This document shows, piece by piece, positions 21,437 through 32,246 of a stretch of DNA of 64,000 nt. The notes under the pieces were generated by a model, which did not search any database, was not told the DNA's origin, and saw only the letters and a program-made list of their open reading frames with translations. Origin of the DNA: Plumapathes pennacea (taxonomy: Eukaryota; Cnidaria; Anthozoa; Antipatharia; Myriopathidae); the NCBI GenBank assembly GCA_964036295.1, contig OZ038464.1, positions 18,894,443 to 18,958,442 on the forward strand, read 5' to 3'. Each line of letters opens with the position of its first letter. Position 1 is the stretch's first letter. The translations under genes were made by a program, and so were the position numbers.

Positions 21437-24269
21437 AAAAAAAACAAGATTGATCCTTACGATTTGTGTTTGTATTCAGCCTGTTTTCACTGCCGTTTTA
21501 CAATGTTCAACATTTAAAAATATAATCAGGCCGTGTACAGCGGGCAAATTGAGAACTACCTGCTGGCAAGGTGGCGGGAGTTTGCCAGGTCCTTTATCTG
21601 AAGTGCCGTACAGTTGAGCTCTTCAGTTTATGAGCCGTTTGATTGATCGATATGTATTTCTGCATCAATAACACGACTGGACGCAATATATGAAGCTGAT
21701 AGTTCATATAGATAAAATACTGTGGTTATACTGTTGCTGTGAATAATTTGATGAAAGTGATTCTTTCGAATTGGAGGGAATCCATTCAACGTTGAAATTT
21801 CACGGTTGCATTATTATTTTTTTTTTTATTATAGAACCGTTGAAACAAAAAACGATTTTAACATTGTCCTATTCTGAAGCGATTAATTTCAGATTGGGCT
21901 AAAAAACTGGTAAAATGTCTTCATTTCGTTTTTGTATTTTTTTCTGCAAACAGCTCAAAGTTAAATCAACTTTTAATAAGGCTGATGTGTCCACACCTGG
22001 CCCTACAGCAAACCTCGCAAGGCAGCGCAGTAATCAATAATATCGAAGCCGAAATTAGAATGCTGTTGGTTTGGGGGTGTAATGAGGTTGTATAAAGAAC
22101 ACCTTTATCCTCAAACAGGTGTTTAATTTTTGTAACGGAGTGAATATGCCACCATGTAAACAGTTAAAAATTCATCAAGGCTCGTTAGCTTCTCCAATTT
22201 CTACTTTGTGAACTTTCATAAAATATTTACCCCTCTCTATCAACAAACGCCTAAATTTGTCTTTGAATATCGGCTTTTGAGGCGGATTCAACTATAATAT
22301 TGCCTTGGATAAAATCAACTTTCTGTCATCATTTTACATTACTAATTTTCACACGCCAAAGGCGACTTGGACTCAACCAAGAAAAGATTCTGTCAAATAA
22401 AAACAATCCAGACAACTTCCAAATAAATCCTAAAGGTGTGACCACTCAAATGAAAGCCCTCTATCAGTACATTCTAATAGCAGTGTTTAAATCCAACTTC
22501 CGAACTGTTAAATAAAACCTGAAGGTGTGACTCGAATGAAATATTTCAATGAGTATATTGTAGTAGCGATTTTTTTTCTCTCTCTTTTTGTAAAGCGAAG
22601 TTTCTATTTTTCTAGTTCTTTACATTTTAAAAATTTATTTGGACAAAGAAACATGGCTGCAGTGAAAAGGTTTACAAAATGATTGGCGGGCGGTGAGTTT
22701 TACGGATATAATACCCAAACCAAATATAATACAAAGGGATATTTGTGCAACGGATGATACGATTTATTTAAGCAAGGGCTTTTGGAAATTAGCTTAGTTT
22801 TCATAAAATAATATATTTTTACGTGGGTGAGGGACTTTTTGATGCAAATTTCGAGAGACCCAAGGTCGTTCACATCTGATATATTCTAGTTAGTGTATAC
22901 AGAAACAAGAGCCAAAACGTTACTAGGTCATCCAGGTTTCAAGGATTTAGAAAAACATATACAGCGTGAGGTTACAAATTGAGTTAAGTCAAGTTAGCAG
23001 CATTTTGCGACAAGCCCTAAACTACCTGCTGTTCGAGTCTTATAATAAAGTCCTGCTTTCTTCTTTTGCCAGGTATTTTATGAATTCGGCACTGTAGGTT
23101 CTTTTCTTTTTCAAGTATAGCCCTTTGTTTAGAAAACAGTTACAAATTATCGTCGTAATAAAGGTGCCGTTGTTGAGTAAACAGGTTCTTCTAGCGACCT
23201 GTTGGCTCGTTAATTATTAAACGCTGAAACAACGTTTCAAAAGTTAGGGGAGATATGTTTAGACTGCACTGCAAATTTCTCTAACCTGAAAAGAACGCTG
23301 TATGACAATGATTTGTCTTACGTAACAAGTCCAAAGGTTTTATTTGAGTTTAAAGACCCCGTGATCATCAGACTTCATAACAACAGTTGTCTTGACTACA
23401 TTGCTTCTTCTCCGTTTGGAATCTCTCGCTTTCAATGAGGAATATTTATAAGAATACGGTTATCCGTTAGAAAGTTCGGGAGTATTAACTTAAAGAGACA
23501 AGTACATTTGAAGCGTCCGGTTATTCTACGGCTTTTTTGCACCTGAATGCAAACGACTTCCATTACTCAGCAACGCGTATTCACTGTTTTCATCATTTGA
23601 AGTTCTTCAATTGAAAGTTGAATTCTCGTACATTGAAAGACTTTGAGTTGTTGAATTCATTTCAGTTCCTGGCCAGCTTATCAGTGTGAAAAAACGATTA
23701 TTATTCTATTTTACAAGTGGGGTGTTGTATTGTTTTCGGCGAGAAATCCTCTGCCGCGCTACCCTTGCATATCAACGCCTCAGGTAACTCGATTATCTGA
23801 TACAGGCGAATTATTTTCTTTCAGAATTTTATTTTCTTCCTACACTTTACATATACCTTACACACAATATCCAAATCGCCTTAGACAGACAGTGATGCTT
23901 CAGTGTATTTATGATAAAATATTTTCAATGCCCGTCTTTGACAAATACGACATTTAATGCTATGCAGTCCTTATTTCCTGTTCCAAATCTAAGGTCGTAA
24001 CTTATTGCCATGATGTCTTGTGCCTCCCAACAAAACTCAAGTGTAATCTAGAAGCTTTGAAGTTAACTAAAACTAAAACTGAAATCGTACGTGCACGTTT
24101 GTGGAATATAATTGTACTTCCGTAATTCAAAAGTGTTTCTGATGATAAATAGGTACGTGCGATTCTCGTATAGTGAAACTACATGGTGCAAACACCGTAT
24201 GATACATACACAGTTCAAGTGCGTTCAGTATCACTGATATGGCGACAACACAAGCTGCTGTAGAGATCT

Positions 24270-24929
24270 TTAACGGAGGTGATTTGCTGGCGTTAGTTGG
24301 CCTTGGCTGGCGTGCGGGCATTGGGCATAGAACGCAGGCTTGTAATACGAGCTGAAAGGGCTCTTCTCGCCTCTTTCTGCGCTTGAGACGGACGGATAAC
24401 CGACACTCTGCTGAACCAGGGCTACGGGAAGGCGGCTGTGGTACTCAGGGGGGTCCTGTGGAGGAAAGCTGTACGTACTGGGTAAATAAGGGCGTTTTAC
24501 CACGCTAGGGCTCGGCGCGGCCATCAGCGACATCATAAAGGGCGGCTCGTTGTAGGCCGAGGGGACATGCGGGTTGACGTAGTGATGCATATGATACGAG
24601 TAACCCGGGCTGAGTCGCTCAGTTGTCGGGCTGAAACCAAGAGTAGTATACGGTTCCTTTGCTCTTGGGCTCTTGTTTTTGCGTCGTCTAGGCTTGTAGC
24701 TGTAATCTGGGTATTTCTGGCTGTGTATTGACCTCAGTCGCTTCGCCTCCATGACGAATGGTTTTTTCTCTTCGTCGCTCAGACGGCTCCACTCTGCTCC
24801 CAGCAGTTTGCTGATCTCACAGTTTAACATGTTAGGGTACTGCAGGGCTAACGTCCTGCGTTCGGTGCGGGACCAAACCATGAAAGCGTTCATGGGCCGC
24901 TTGATGTGTTGTTCCTCTGTCTCAGACAT
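24270..24929 (-). CDS. SOX-family HMG-box transcription factor (SoxB-like)
   Basis: 219 aa from the ATG at 24929; the frame stays open upstream to an ATG at 25148 (292 aa), but MSETEEQ directly before the box looks like the natural start. HMG box at about residues 8-86: starts [13 protein letters not shown], has SKLLGAEW in helix 2 and [14 protein letters not shown] leading into helix 3, and ends [23 protein letters not shown] is the Sox signature; the box binds AACAAT-type sites in the minor groove and bends DNA. The C-terminal half is rich in Pro, Tyr, Ser and His with no known domain and may be the transactivation region. There is no intron, as is common in SoxB genes. Assignment to group B is by eye; a divergent group is possible. 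Confidence 0.92.
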   Translation of the reverse strand: MSETEEQHIKRPMNAFMVWSRTERRTLALQYPNMLNCEISKLLGAEWSRLSDEEKKPFVMEAKRLRSIHSQKYPDYSYKPRRRKNKSPRAKEPYTTLGFSPTTERLSPGYSYHMHHYVNPHVPSAYNEPPFMMSLMAAPSPSVVKRPYLPSTYSFPPQDPPEYHSRLPVALVQQSVGYPSVSSAERGEKSPFSSYYKPAFYAQCPHASQGQLTPANHLR

Positions 24930-27900
24930 TTTAACGGCCAAAACGAAAATACCAAGTACCTGCTCACTGTATAAAAAGTCTCTTGACACTTCCAACTTGA
25001 CTTCGAATCCCTTGAATAGGAACGAGTCTGTATGACTATTGACGCAAAATGAAACGAAACTGTTTCTGGCGATCAGGTAAATCTGCAGCTCTTTACAGCT
25101 AACAAGCAAAGAGAGCGATTGAAATGGCTCCAATTTTCGATTCCTCATATAGCGGCACCAAACAATTGCTAACTGACAACACGTAAATTATGCATGAGCC
25201 CCCCTTGGTTTGAAGTTGCTGGCGTTGCGCGCCTCAGCTGCTTCCGTCGGGAATTACAGCTGAAAAGCCGAACTAGGACAATAATAAGTGATACATGTTT
25301 ATACGCGTGCTAACGCGCTACAATGTAAGAAAAAGGCCCGCTTTAAAACAAACAAGTTTACACTATTAAATTAATACTCGCTCTGCTATTTTATGAAACT
25401 AATGCTCAGAATGCTTTTTAGTTCGGATAGAAGCCAAAAAAATGAAGATTATACAGCATTATAATTGGTTTGCATAGACGAACGGAATAAGTTCTATTTT
25501 ATCATCAACATGGACCTGAAAGCTTCAAACCGGTACCGACAAGAAAGGAGGTAGTTCACGTCTTGAGATTTAGACCTTTCGCCATTACCAAATCGGCAAG
25601 TAAAAAAAGATAAATAGTCGTTATGCAAGTGTTAATTTATTTCAGTCGATGTACTTAGCATCTCGTGGTGTACAACTTTCCAAGTTGCCAAAGTGAGAGC
25701 TTAAAGGACCTAGATTTTCTTTTCATATTTATTAATCTAAACAACTCTTTTTTGCTGATTGGTTTTGTTCAGGACATCGCTTGATCAGAAGCTTGTCTAA
25801 ACTCTGGAAAATGACGTGTTTTCAGACACACAATACCTCTTTGAGGCTATTATTTCTGTAGCCACTAACAGAAGCAAAGTATATACTCTATATACTGAAG
25901 CAAGTGTAAAATTTTAAAGGAGAAAGGTTTCCTTTACCTTAGTGTTGGAACTAATGTAATTGGGAACTGGGAAAGACAAAAAAATGAATCGAGTGTGGTA
26001 ACACATACACGAACAATTTCATGATAAATTTTTCAGAACCAAAAAAAAAAAAATGAAATTATGTATACATAATGAGGAGAAAAGTGTCACAATGCCATTT
26101 TGGAAATGTTAAGAGTCGCTTAGCCAAGTTAAGCTTCTTAAAATATGCTATTCACTAGATAACTAAAAGAATTATGTACGGCACTTGTCACAAGGTTTTG
26201 GAGAGCTGTATCAGTCGAATAATCCAAAGGGTAAGCGCACTGAGAGCTTCTTCAATGGCTCCCTAAAAACATCGACTGATTTAGCATACAATACCACAAG
26301 AAGAACCTAAACAGTATTTGAATAAAATAATCACTTTATGGCGGTGATGCCGAAGAAAAATTTGACTAACAACAAAAAATGAAAGGCCAAAGTTTGAGGT
26401 GTTAGACTGTATTCCAAAGATTATCTTTCAGTGGAGTTTCTGGTGGTTTATTTTGTCACCCTATTCAGGTACAAGTGTCGTTTGGTCAAGCTCTGCGTGT
26501 TTGAGTCAAATTTGATAGTTACAATTTTGTAGCTGTTTGTCCGCCCTTTCGCAAAAGTCACGTATAGCAGGGAAACGTTACTGGAGCAAACGATCAGTTA
26601 TAGCCTTTTTCAAATGAACTTGAGAGTTAAAAGGGCTATTTTTTTGTCGGAGAATAGAAAGAGAGAAAAGCATTAACAGAATTGATGAGCAAAGAAGCTT
26701 CTGTACGACACCACCGTTATTGAAAAACAATTTCCAAATATTTACTTTTGTGTGAGCGTTCCTCTATTTGTGATGAGACAGTCAAGTAAAGATCTTGTTG
26801 GTTTTGGAAGACAAAGGACGGCTATTTTTGATAATAATTAAAATGTTAAGCCCTGCTCAACAAAAGTAAGTAAGCACGTCTTTGAGGCGAATGTTTTCTT
26901 TTCGTGAGACGTTGAATTCTTTCAAAATGAATTTAGAGGAGTAGGTTTGATTTTAGGGGAAACTGAAGTGTGCGTTTTGTAGTCTACAGCTTTTGAGTCA
27001 CCTAGCAGAAGATCAAACAAACCAGACATACTTTTCATATGCATCAGCCTTTCACTGGCCAAAGGCAAGCAGGACGCAGTCACGCTAGATATCACCCAAC
27101 AATGGATTGTCGGGCGAAATTTTTAGTTATCATCGAATACCTACCAACACGAAAGCTCTTATATTGAGTTCATATACGCTTAGACGTTAGAAGTCTCCCT
27201 TTAGCTCTGTCAGCAGCTATAGCCCGTTTGGCAGAGAGGTAAAAGGATGAGCTCATGCGAACTTTAGGCTTTTTAGACAATGCTCCCCTAAAACTTGGGC
27301 ATTCGTTCCAAGTATTCAGTGATCTCGCGTGGGGAGATTAGTAACTCATTAGTTGCCATGCCAATAAAATATTTAGCAGTCTTCATGTGCTCTATTTCAA
27401 ACATTTGTGCATAAAACTTTCATCTCTCAGCAACGCGTCCACCAACAACGTAGCGAGCGGATTCAAATGTCAGTTGATTAGTAAAATGCTGGCTCAACTT
27501 CCCTGCAATTCGCATTAAAATGATTTATTAACAAAGGGATCTTCTGTCGCCCAACGTGCTGAACAAATCTATCCGACATATCCAACACATTCGGGAAATG
27601 TTGCTGTAGTTGTTCCCAATGAATTTGTTTATGCAGAAAATATCAAATTTAAAAATTAAATTTCAAAGCAATGTGGAAGGAATTTATTGTCCCCAAATCA
27701 TCAGTCCTCCAGTATACACGATGTAACAATCATTCACAGTTTATTGTCGTCACTATACATGAACAACATATATTTTATTATCCAGCACGGTTTCTAAGAA
27801 CACTAGAAATTGAGTGTAGAAAATCAACCGAACAAAGAAATTTCAGTAAAACTTGAGACAGCTAAGCTGAAGTTTTCTGAAATTAGTGCCCGTTTCAGCA

Positions 27901-29710
27901 TTTACATGGCTAACAAAGGCTTCGAAACTTTTTTGCCTTTTCATTTCTTCTTTAGAAAAAAAACAAAGTATTATAATTACGAAGCTTTACAGGTTCTATA
28001 CATTATTCCAAACCTATTTAAAATGATATAAAATTGATCACACAGCATACACAAGCCTAAGTGTCAGTGTAATTTCTGGTCACAATCATCTGATACTGGG
28101 GGTGTCGAAAGAAAATGAACTAAGATGCGGAGCTGGCAGTTGACCATCTTAGCTACACTGCATGATGAGTGTGTAAACCAAATTGCATAGACAAAGGATT
28201 CTTGACTTGTACCTGCGGCAGTTAAAATATAAGAACACATGGCTCTTTCTGTAAAAATCGCATAGCAGCAGCTGTTTTTAATTACTAACCCTTTCACTGC
28301 CATAAGTGAATTCGACTAAACCAAGGGGAAACTTCTGACTCGTTAGCTGGGAAGTATAACCTAAAGATATGATCATGATTTCAGGTGATCAAATGAAAGC
28401 TCTCGATTAGTGCTGAATATATTTCCGTTGTTTTTTTTGTTCGTTTTTCGTTGCTCTTGTTGTTAACATTCATTTTTTTACCCCTTCACTGCAAAACTTC
28501 CAACTCCTGGGCTGTGGTGTAGTTTAACTGGTGGGATTAGTAATAAAGTACGTACTAACAGCAGGGTCAGATTTTTGTTGAGCGCACTAAAGGTAAAGTT
28601 GTTTGAATTGATAAGTCAATTTAGTTTGGACAGAGGTTTTACATGGCATTGTAAAGCATTGAAGGTACTTTCATTTTTCTGCATGATAAGCAGATTTAGA
28701 AAGCAAACAGTGGCCGGTCGCCTCTTCAAAAGTGACACTGTTTTAGCTCTTGTTCTGAACTATGACAGAGTGTTAAGCTCTAACAAAACACCAACTGAAT
28801 TCTTTTAACTTATTTCCCCAGATACCTTTGTGCATCCGGTCTATTTGCATTAGCGCAATCCACACAGTCATGATCACGCAATCACATCCAAAGAAAATGA
28901 ACCCTCCTTTCGGACACTTTTTAAACTTTCAATAAAAAATTGTTGGTGTAGTCAACATTGGAGAGGATTTCACTTTATAGATTACGCTATCAAGTTGAAT
29001 TTACAAGAAGAAAGCCGCTATTATTGCTACGCAAACCGATCCAACAGAAGGAAAAAACTTGTTTTTAACGAACACATTTTTAACACAATTGGTTGCAAAA
29101 ACACTGGTCCTTGACCTGATATTGAGAGGCAAAGAATTCAAAGGTTGCGAAATTAGTCTTCGTTACTCGACGAATTAAGCAGGTGACAAAACGACGTTTC
29201 ACTTGTCAAGGTTTACTCGGAAATTTCGGCTGCAGACATTTAGAATTAAAATCGGCCCCCTTTCTTACTTAACAGGCCAACCACGCCCAAATATCGCCTG
29301 TTGAGAACAAAAGAATCGCGTCAACAATAAACCCACGGATGTGACCACTCAAATATAAGCTCTGGATGAGTGCGTTCAAAAAGCAGTGTTCATGTTGTTG
29401 TCTGGAGAAGTTTTAATGTTCTTCCATTATGAAAATTGATTTGGACAGAGATTATGGCAGCTCAAGGAAGAGAATAACTGCGGAATTATATTTTAAATTA
29501 AAGAAGCGCGACGTACTCTAACAAATCTCTCAGTAATAGCGTTTGGCGGTGTAAACAAAGGAAAGGTTATTTGATAGTTGCATCTCCTGAATTATTTTCC
29601 AAGTTTTTTGTTAACGTAGGCTTTTTATTGTCTTCTAGTTTTAACCGCTTATTGTAGACTTACGAAAGCCAATTCGACTCATCCCAGAAAAAAACAGGCA
29701 ACTCCTGAAC

Positions 29711-30095
29711 TGTCATATGAAACCTACAGGTGTACAGTACCACTCAAATGAAAGCTCTCTATGAGTACATTCTAATAGCAGTGTTCATTTTCGAATTCTG
29801 AACTGTCAAATGAAACCTGAACTTGTGACCGCTCAAATGAAAGCTCTTGATGAGTACATTCAAAAAGCAGTGTTCATTTTTAATCCCGAACTGTCAATTG
29901 AAACCTAAAGGTGTGACCACTCAAATGAAAGCTCTCGATGAGTACATTCAAAAGCAGTGTTCAGTTTCAAATTCTGAACTGTCAAATGCAACCTAAAGGT
30001 GTGACCACTCAAATGAAAGCTCTCGATCAGTACATTCTAATAGCAGTGTTCATTTACAAATCCTGAACTGTCAAATGAAACCTAAAGGTGTGACG
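29711..30095. repeat. Tandem 89-bp repeat, about 4.4 units
   Basis: Unit of about 88-93 bp: AACTGTCAAATGAAACCTAA, then AGGTGTGACCACTCAAATGA, then AAGCTCTCGATGAGTACATT, then CTAATAGCAGTGTTCA and a variable end. The same unit occurs singly or in short runs at about 18000-18330, 22430-22545, 28380, 29340, 30365-30660 and, inverted, 6800-6855, 11270-11330 and 14985-15055. Confidence 0.85.
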
Positions 30096-30364
30096 CAAAG
30101 TATAAAATGACCGCTTGTTAAAGTTTCATAGAGGTGAACTTGTTTTTCTACGCTACCGATAACACAGGTGGCGGCCTACAGGTGTAATCAGAAAGTATGG
30201 TTACCTAGGCAATCCGAGGTAGAAGGCAGCAAGAGAAAAACATTCTTTTTGCGTACATTATTGTCTCTAGGGCTGGAATATCTCATTCTTATTTTTCCTG
30301 AGGCGTCAACATAATTATAGTTATTTTCTACGAACTTTTGCTGGCCTGTAAAACCTTCCGACTC

Positions 30365-30660
30365 CTGAACTGTCAAACGTTAGAGTGTGACCACTCAAAT
30401 GAAAGATCTCAATGAGTGCAGTATGACAGCACTGTTCACTTCCAGCTTTTTAAGTTTCAAATGAAACCTAAAGGTGTGACCACTTAAATGAAAACTCTCA
30501 ATGATTGTTTCCCTGGTCCCAGAGGTTTTCTGAAAACCCCTGGGACCAGGTAAATGATTGTACATTCTAATAGAACTGTTAGGTTCCAGCTTTTGACTTG
30601 TGAAGTGAAACCTAAAGGTGTGACCACTTAAATGAAAACTCTTGATGAGTACATTCACCA
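30365..30660. repeat. Second cluster of the 89-bp repeat, about three units
   Basis: Same unit as at 29711-30095. One unit is split by a 44-bp palindromic insertion at 30509-30552. Confidence 0.8.
30509..30552. mobile_element. 44-bp palindromic insertion with 9-bp target duplication
   Basis: The core is CCTGGTCCCAGAGGTTTTC, TGAA-type centre, then CCCCTGGGACCAGG, an almost perfect hairpin. AATGATTGT flanks it on both sides (30500-30508 and 30553-30561), although the repeat unit has this segment only once, so it is a recent insertion of a very small element. Confidence 0.75.
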
Positions 30661-31087
30661 CCATGTGTTCACCACGTTGTTATAGAGCAGAGTTTATGCC
30701 TAGTTTATTTTGTCACTTCTACGTTTGGTTGGGAGACAGAGCAATAAGGTGTGTCATTAGACTTTTTCTTTTATTTGCGAAGTTATCGTCTGGTATTTCT
30801 CAATAAACAGAGATTTCCCTCTGCTGGCTCTCTACAGAACGCGGCCACAAGTCGAACTGAAACCTGGACGCAAGTTACTGAATATCCGCCACGGACATAA
30901 TGCCATGGAGAGCAGCGTGCGTGGAAGACAGCAGTAACACGCTGTGAAACGCGTGTAGGTAAGAGTAGACGCCAGACTCCCTAAGTATGGACACATCGGT
31001 CAAACCCAGTGCTCCTCCGCGGCCTCCTAGTGTTCCGTCCGCCGTCCGCCTGGTGTCGCCCGCCCTTCCAGCAATGATGTTGATGGA

Positions 31088-31300
31088 GACGTTCCTTTTG
31101 AACTCCTGTGCACAATCACAAAAGAAACCACGAAGGATCCAGTGACGGCTGCCGACGGCTACAGTACGAAAAACGAGCCATCCGCTCGTGGCTTTGGTGG
31201 CATCCAACATATTCGACGAGCCCAATGACGAACGAGTCTCTGTCGAACACGCGTCTCCGACAGAACGACGAGCAACAAGAAAAAGATAGTCTGTGCTTAC
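31088..31300 (+). pseudogene. Decayed U-box domain fragment (WDSUB1-like)
   Basis: Conceptual reading in shifting frames gives VPFELLCTITKETTKDPV, then AADGYS, then YEKRAIRSWLWW, then SPMTNESLSNTRL. This is the order of a U-box, an E2-binding E3 ligase module, most like that of WDSUB1 (YEKEAMENW...SPMTN type). Frame changes occur near 31150 (one base missing in the GYSYEK region) and near 31200-31215, so no intact domain can be made. No splice sites explain the shifts. Upstream, 30990-31085 may encode the preceding Pro-rich linker. Probably a dead gene copy or retrocopy. Confidence 0.7.
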
Positions 31301-31659
31301 CGAGAAGAAACAAACAAATTAATGACGATAAAAAGAAAGACTGTGTGGAACCAGGCTCGCAATTCCCTGTACTCTCAATGGGAGAGATAATTCGGCCCCC
31401 AAACCATAAATGAATTATCTCTGTGACTGGTGGATGATTACGAGTGTGCAGTACAGCTCTTGTTATACACATGTGACTCGCTAGCTATATATATGAGTCC
31501 GTGTACAAGCTGTGTTACGAATATGGGAGCCTTCTTTTTTTCTCTTCGTTCTTTCAGATATAGCAGCAGGACCACGTAAAACTTGAGGCTCCTTTGTTCG
31601 AAAACTGGGATATTTTTGTCAATGATTTTCTCTAATTTCTCGCGATCCCCTTTCAATAA

Positions 31660-32246
31660 AATATTAAAATTTTTATATCAAAACCTTTGCTATACTCCAA
31701 AGAACGTTTACTTAAAGTTTAATGGGATTCTGAGATTAGGCCAAAAATGGCCGATTTTTTGAAAATTGGTAAGGTTTTAGGCCACGCTTTTTGCCAAAAA
31801 TGGCCGATTTTGAGCAAAATTTGAAACTCTTGAAACTTTTAAGAAACCTTCCTGGGACTATAAGGAGGCTTTTTGCAGTAGATCTGCTTCGTTTTGTTTC
31901 AGGCGTTGAAGAGATATAGTAGCAAAACCACGTAAAACTTGAGGCTCCATTGTTCGAAAAGTGGGATATTTTAGTCCATGATTTGCTCTAAATTCTCACG
32001 AACTGCTGCATAAAATATTACATATATTATATCAAAACGTTTGCTATACTCTAAGAAAAGTTTCCTGAAAGTCTCGTGGTATTCTGAGGTTAGGCAAAAA
32101 TGGCCGATTTTTTGAAAAATGGTAAGGCTATAGACCACGAATTTTGTGAAAAATGGCCGATTTTGATTAAAATTTTGAAACTCTTGAAACTTTTAAGGAA
32201 CCTCCCTGGGACTATAAGGAGACTTATTGCATGAATCGTAGAATTG
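31660..32246. repeat. Diverged satellite-related flank, inverted relative to the core array
   Basis: Read on the plus strand, this resembles the reverse complement of the core satellite unit: GAAACTCTTGAAACTTTTAA, AACCTTCCTGGGACTATAAG and GAGATATAGTAGCAAAACCA match the complement of the core's stretch around CCTGAAAGTTTCAAGAG and CTGCTATATCTCG. It contains roughly two degenerate copies with repeated AAAATGGCCGATTTT. Confidence 0.7.

Larger units (their letters stand above)
17075..24269. other. Gene-poor region between GPCR and Sox gene
   Basis: About 7.2 kb. It holds a poly-A run (17948-17966), relics of the dispersed 89-bp repeat (about 18000-18330 and 22330-22545), a poly-T run near 19066, a CAA-rich microsatellite (19186-19213), a palindromic MITE (19749-19877), a short orphan frame (20002-20229) and a 45-bp-type tandem repeat (21150-21436). 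The rest (for example 22560-24120) shows no repeats or coding signal I can support. Regulatory DNA for the Sox gene could lie here, but nothing in the sequence proves it. Confidence 0.5.
25149..30870. other. Gene-poor region upstream of the Sox gene
   Basis: About 5.7 kb with no supported coding exon on either strand. 25149-28280 shows no repeats I can name except a short A run near 26040. From 28290 on it carries relics and tandem copies of the dispersed 89-bp repeat. Upstream regulatory sites for the Sox gene would fall here. Confidence 0.5.

Noticed and set aside
24930..25148. 73-residue N-terminal extension of the Sox protein
   Set aside because: Open in frame but without Sox similarity; MSETEEQ before the HMG box is the likelier start. 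Not excluded.
30875..31225. 116-aa minus-strand frame
   Set aside because: It is antisense to the U-box relic and has no family features.
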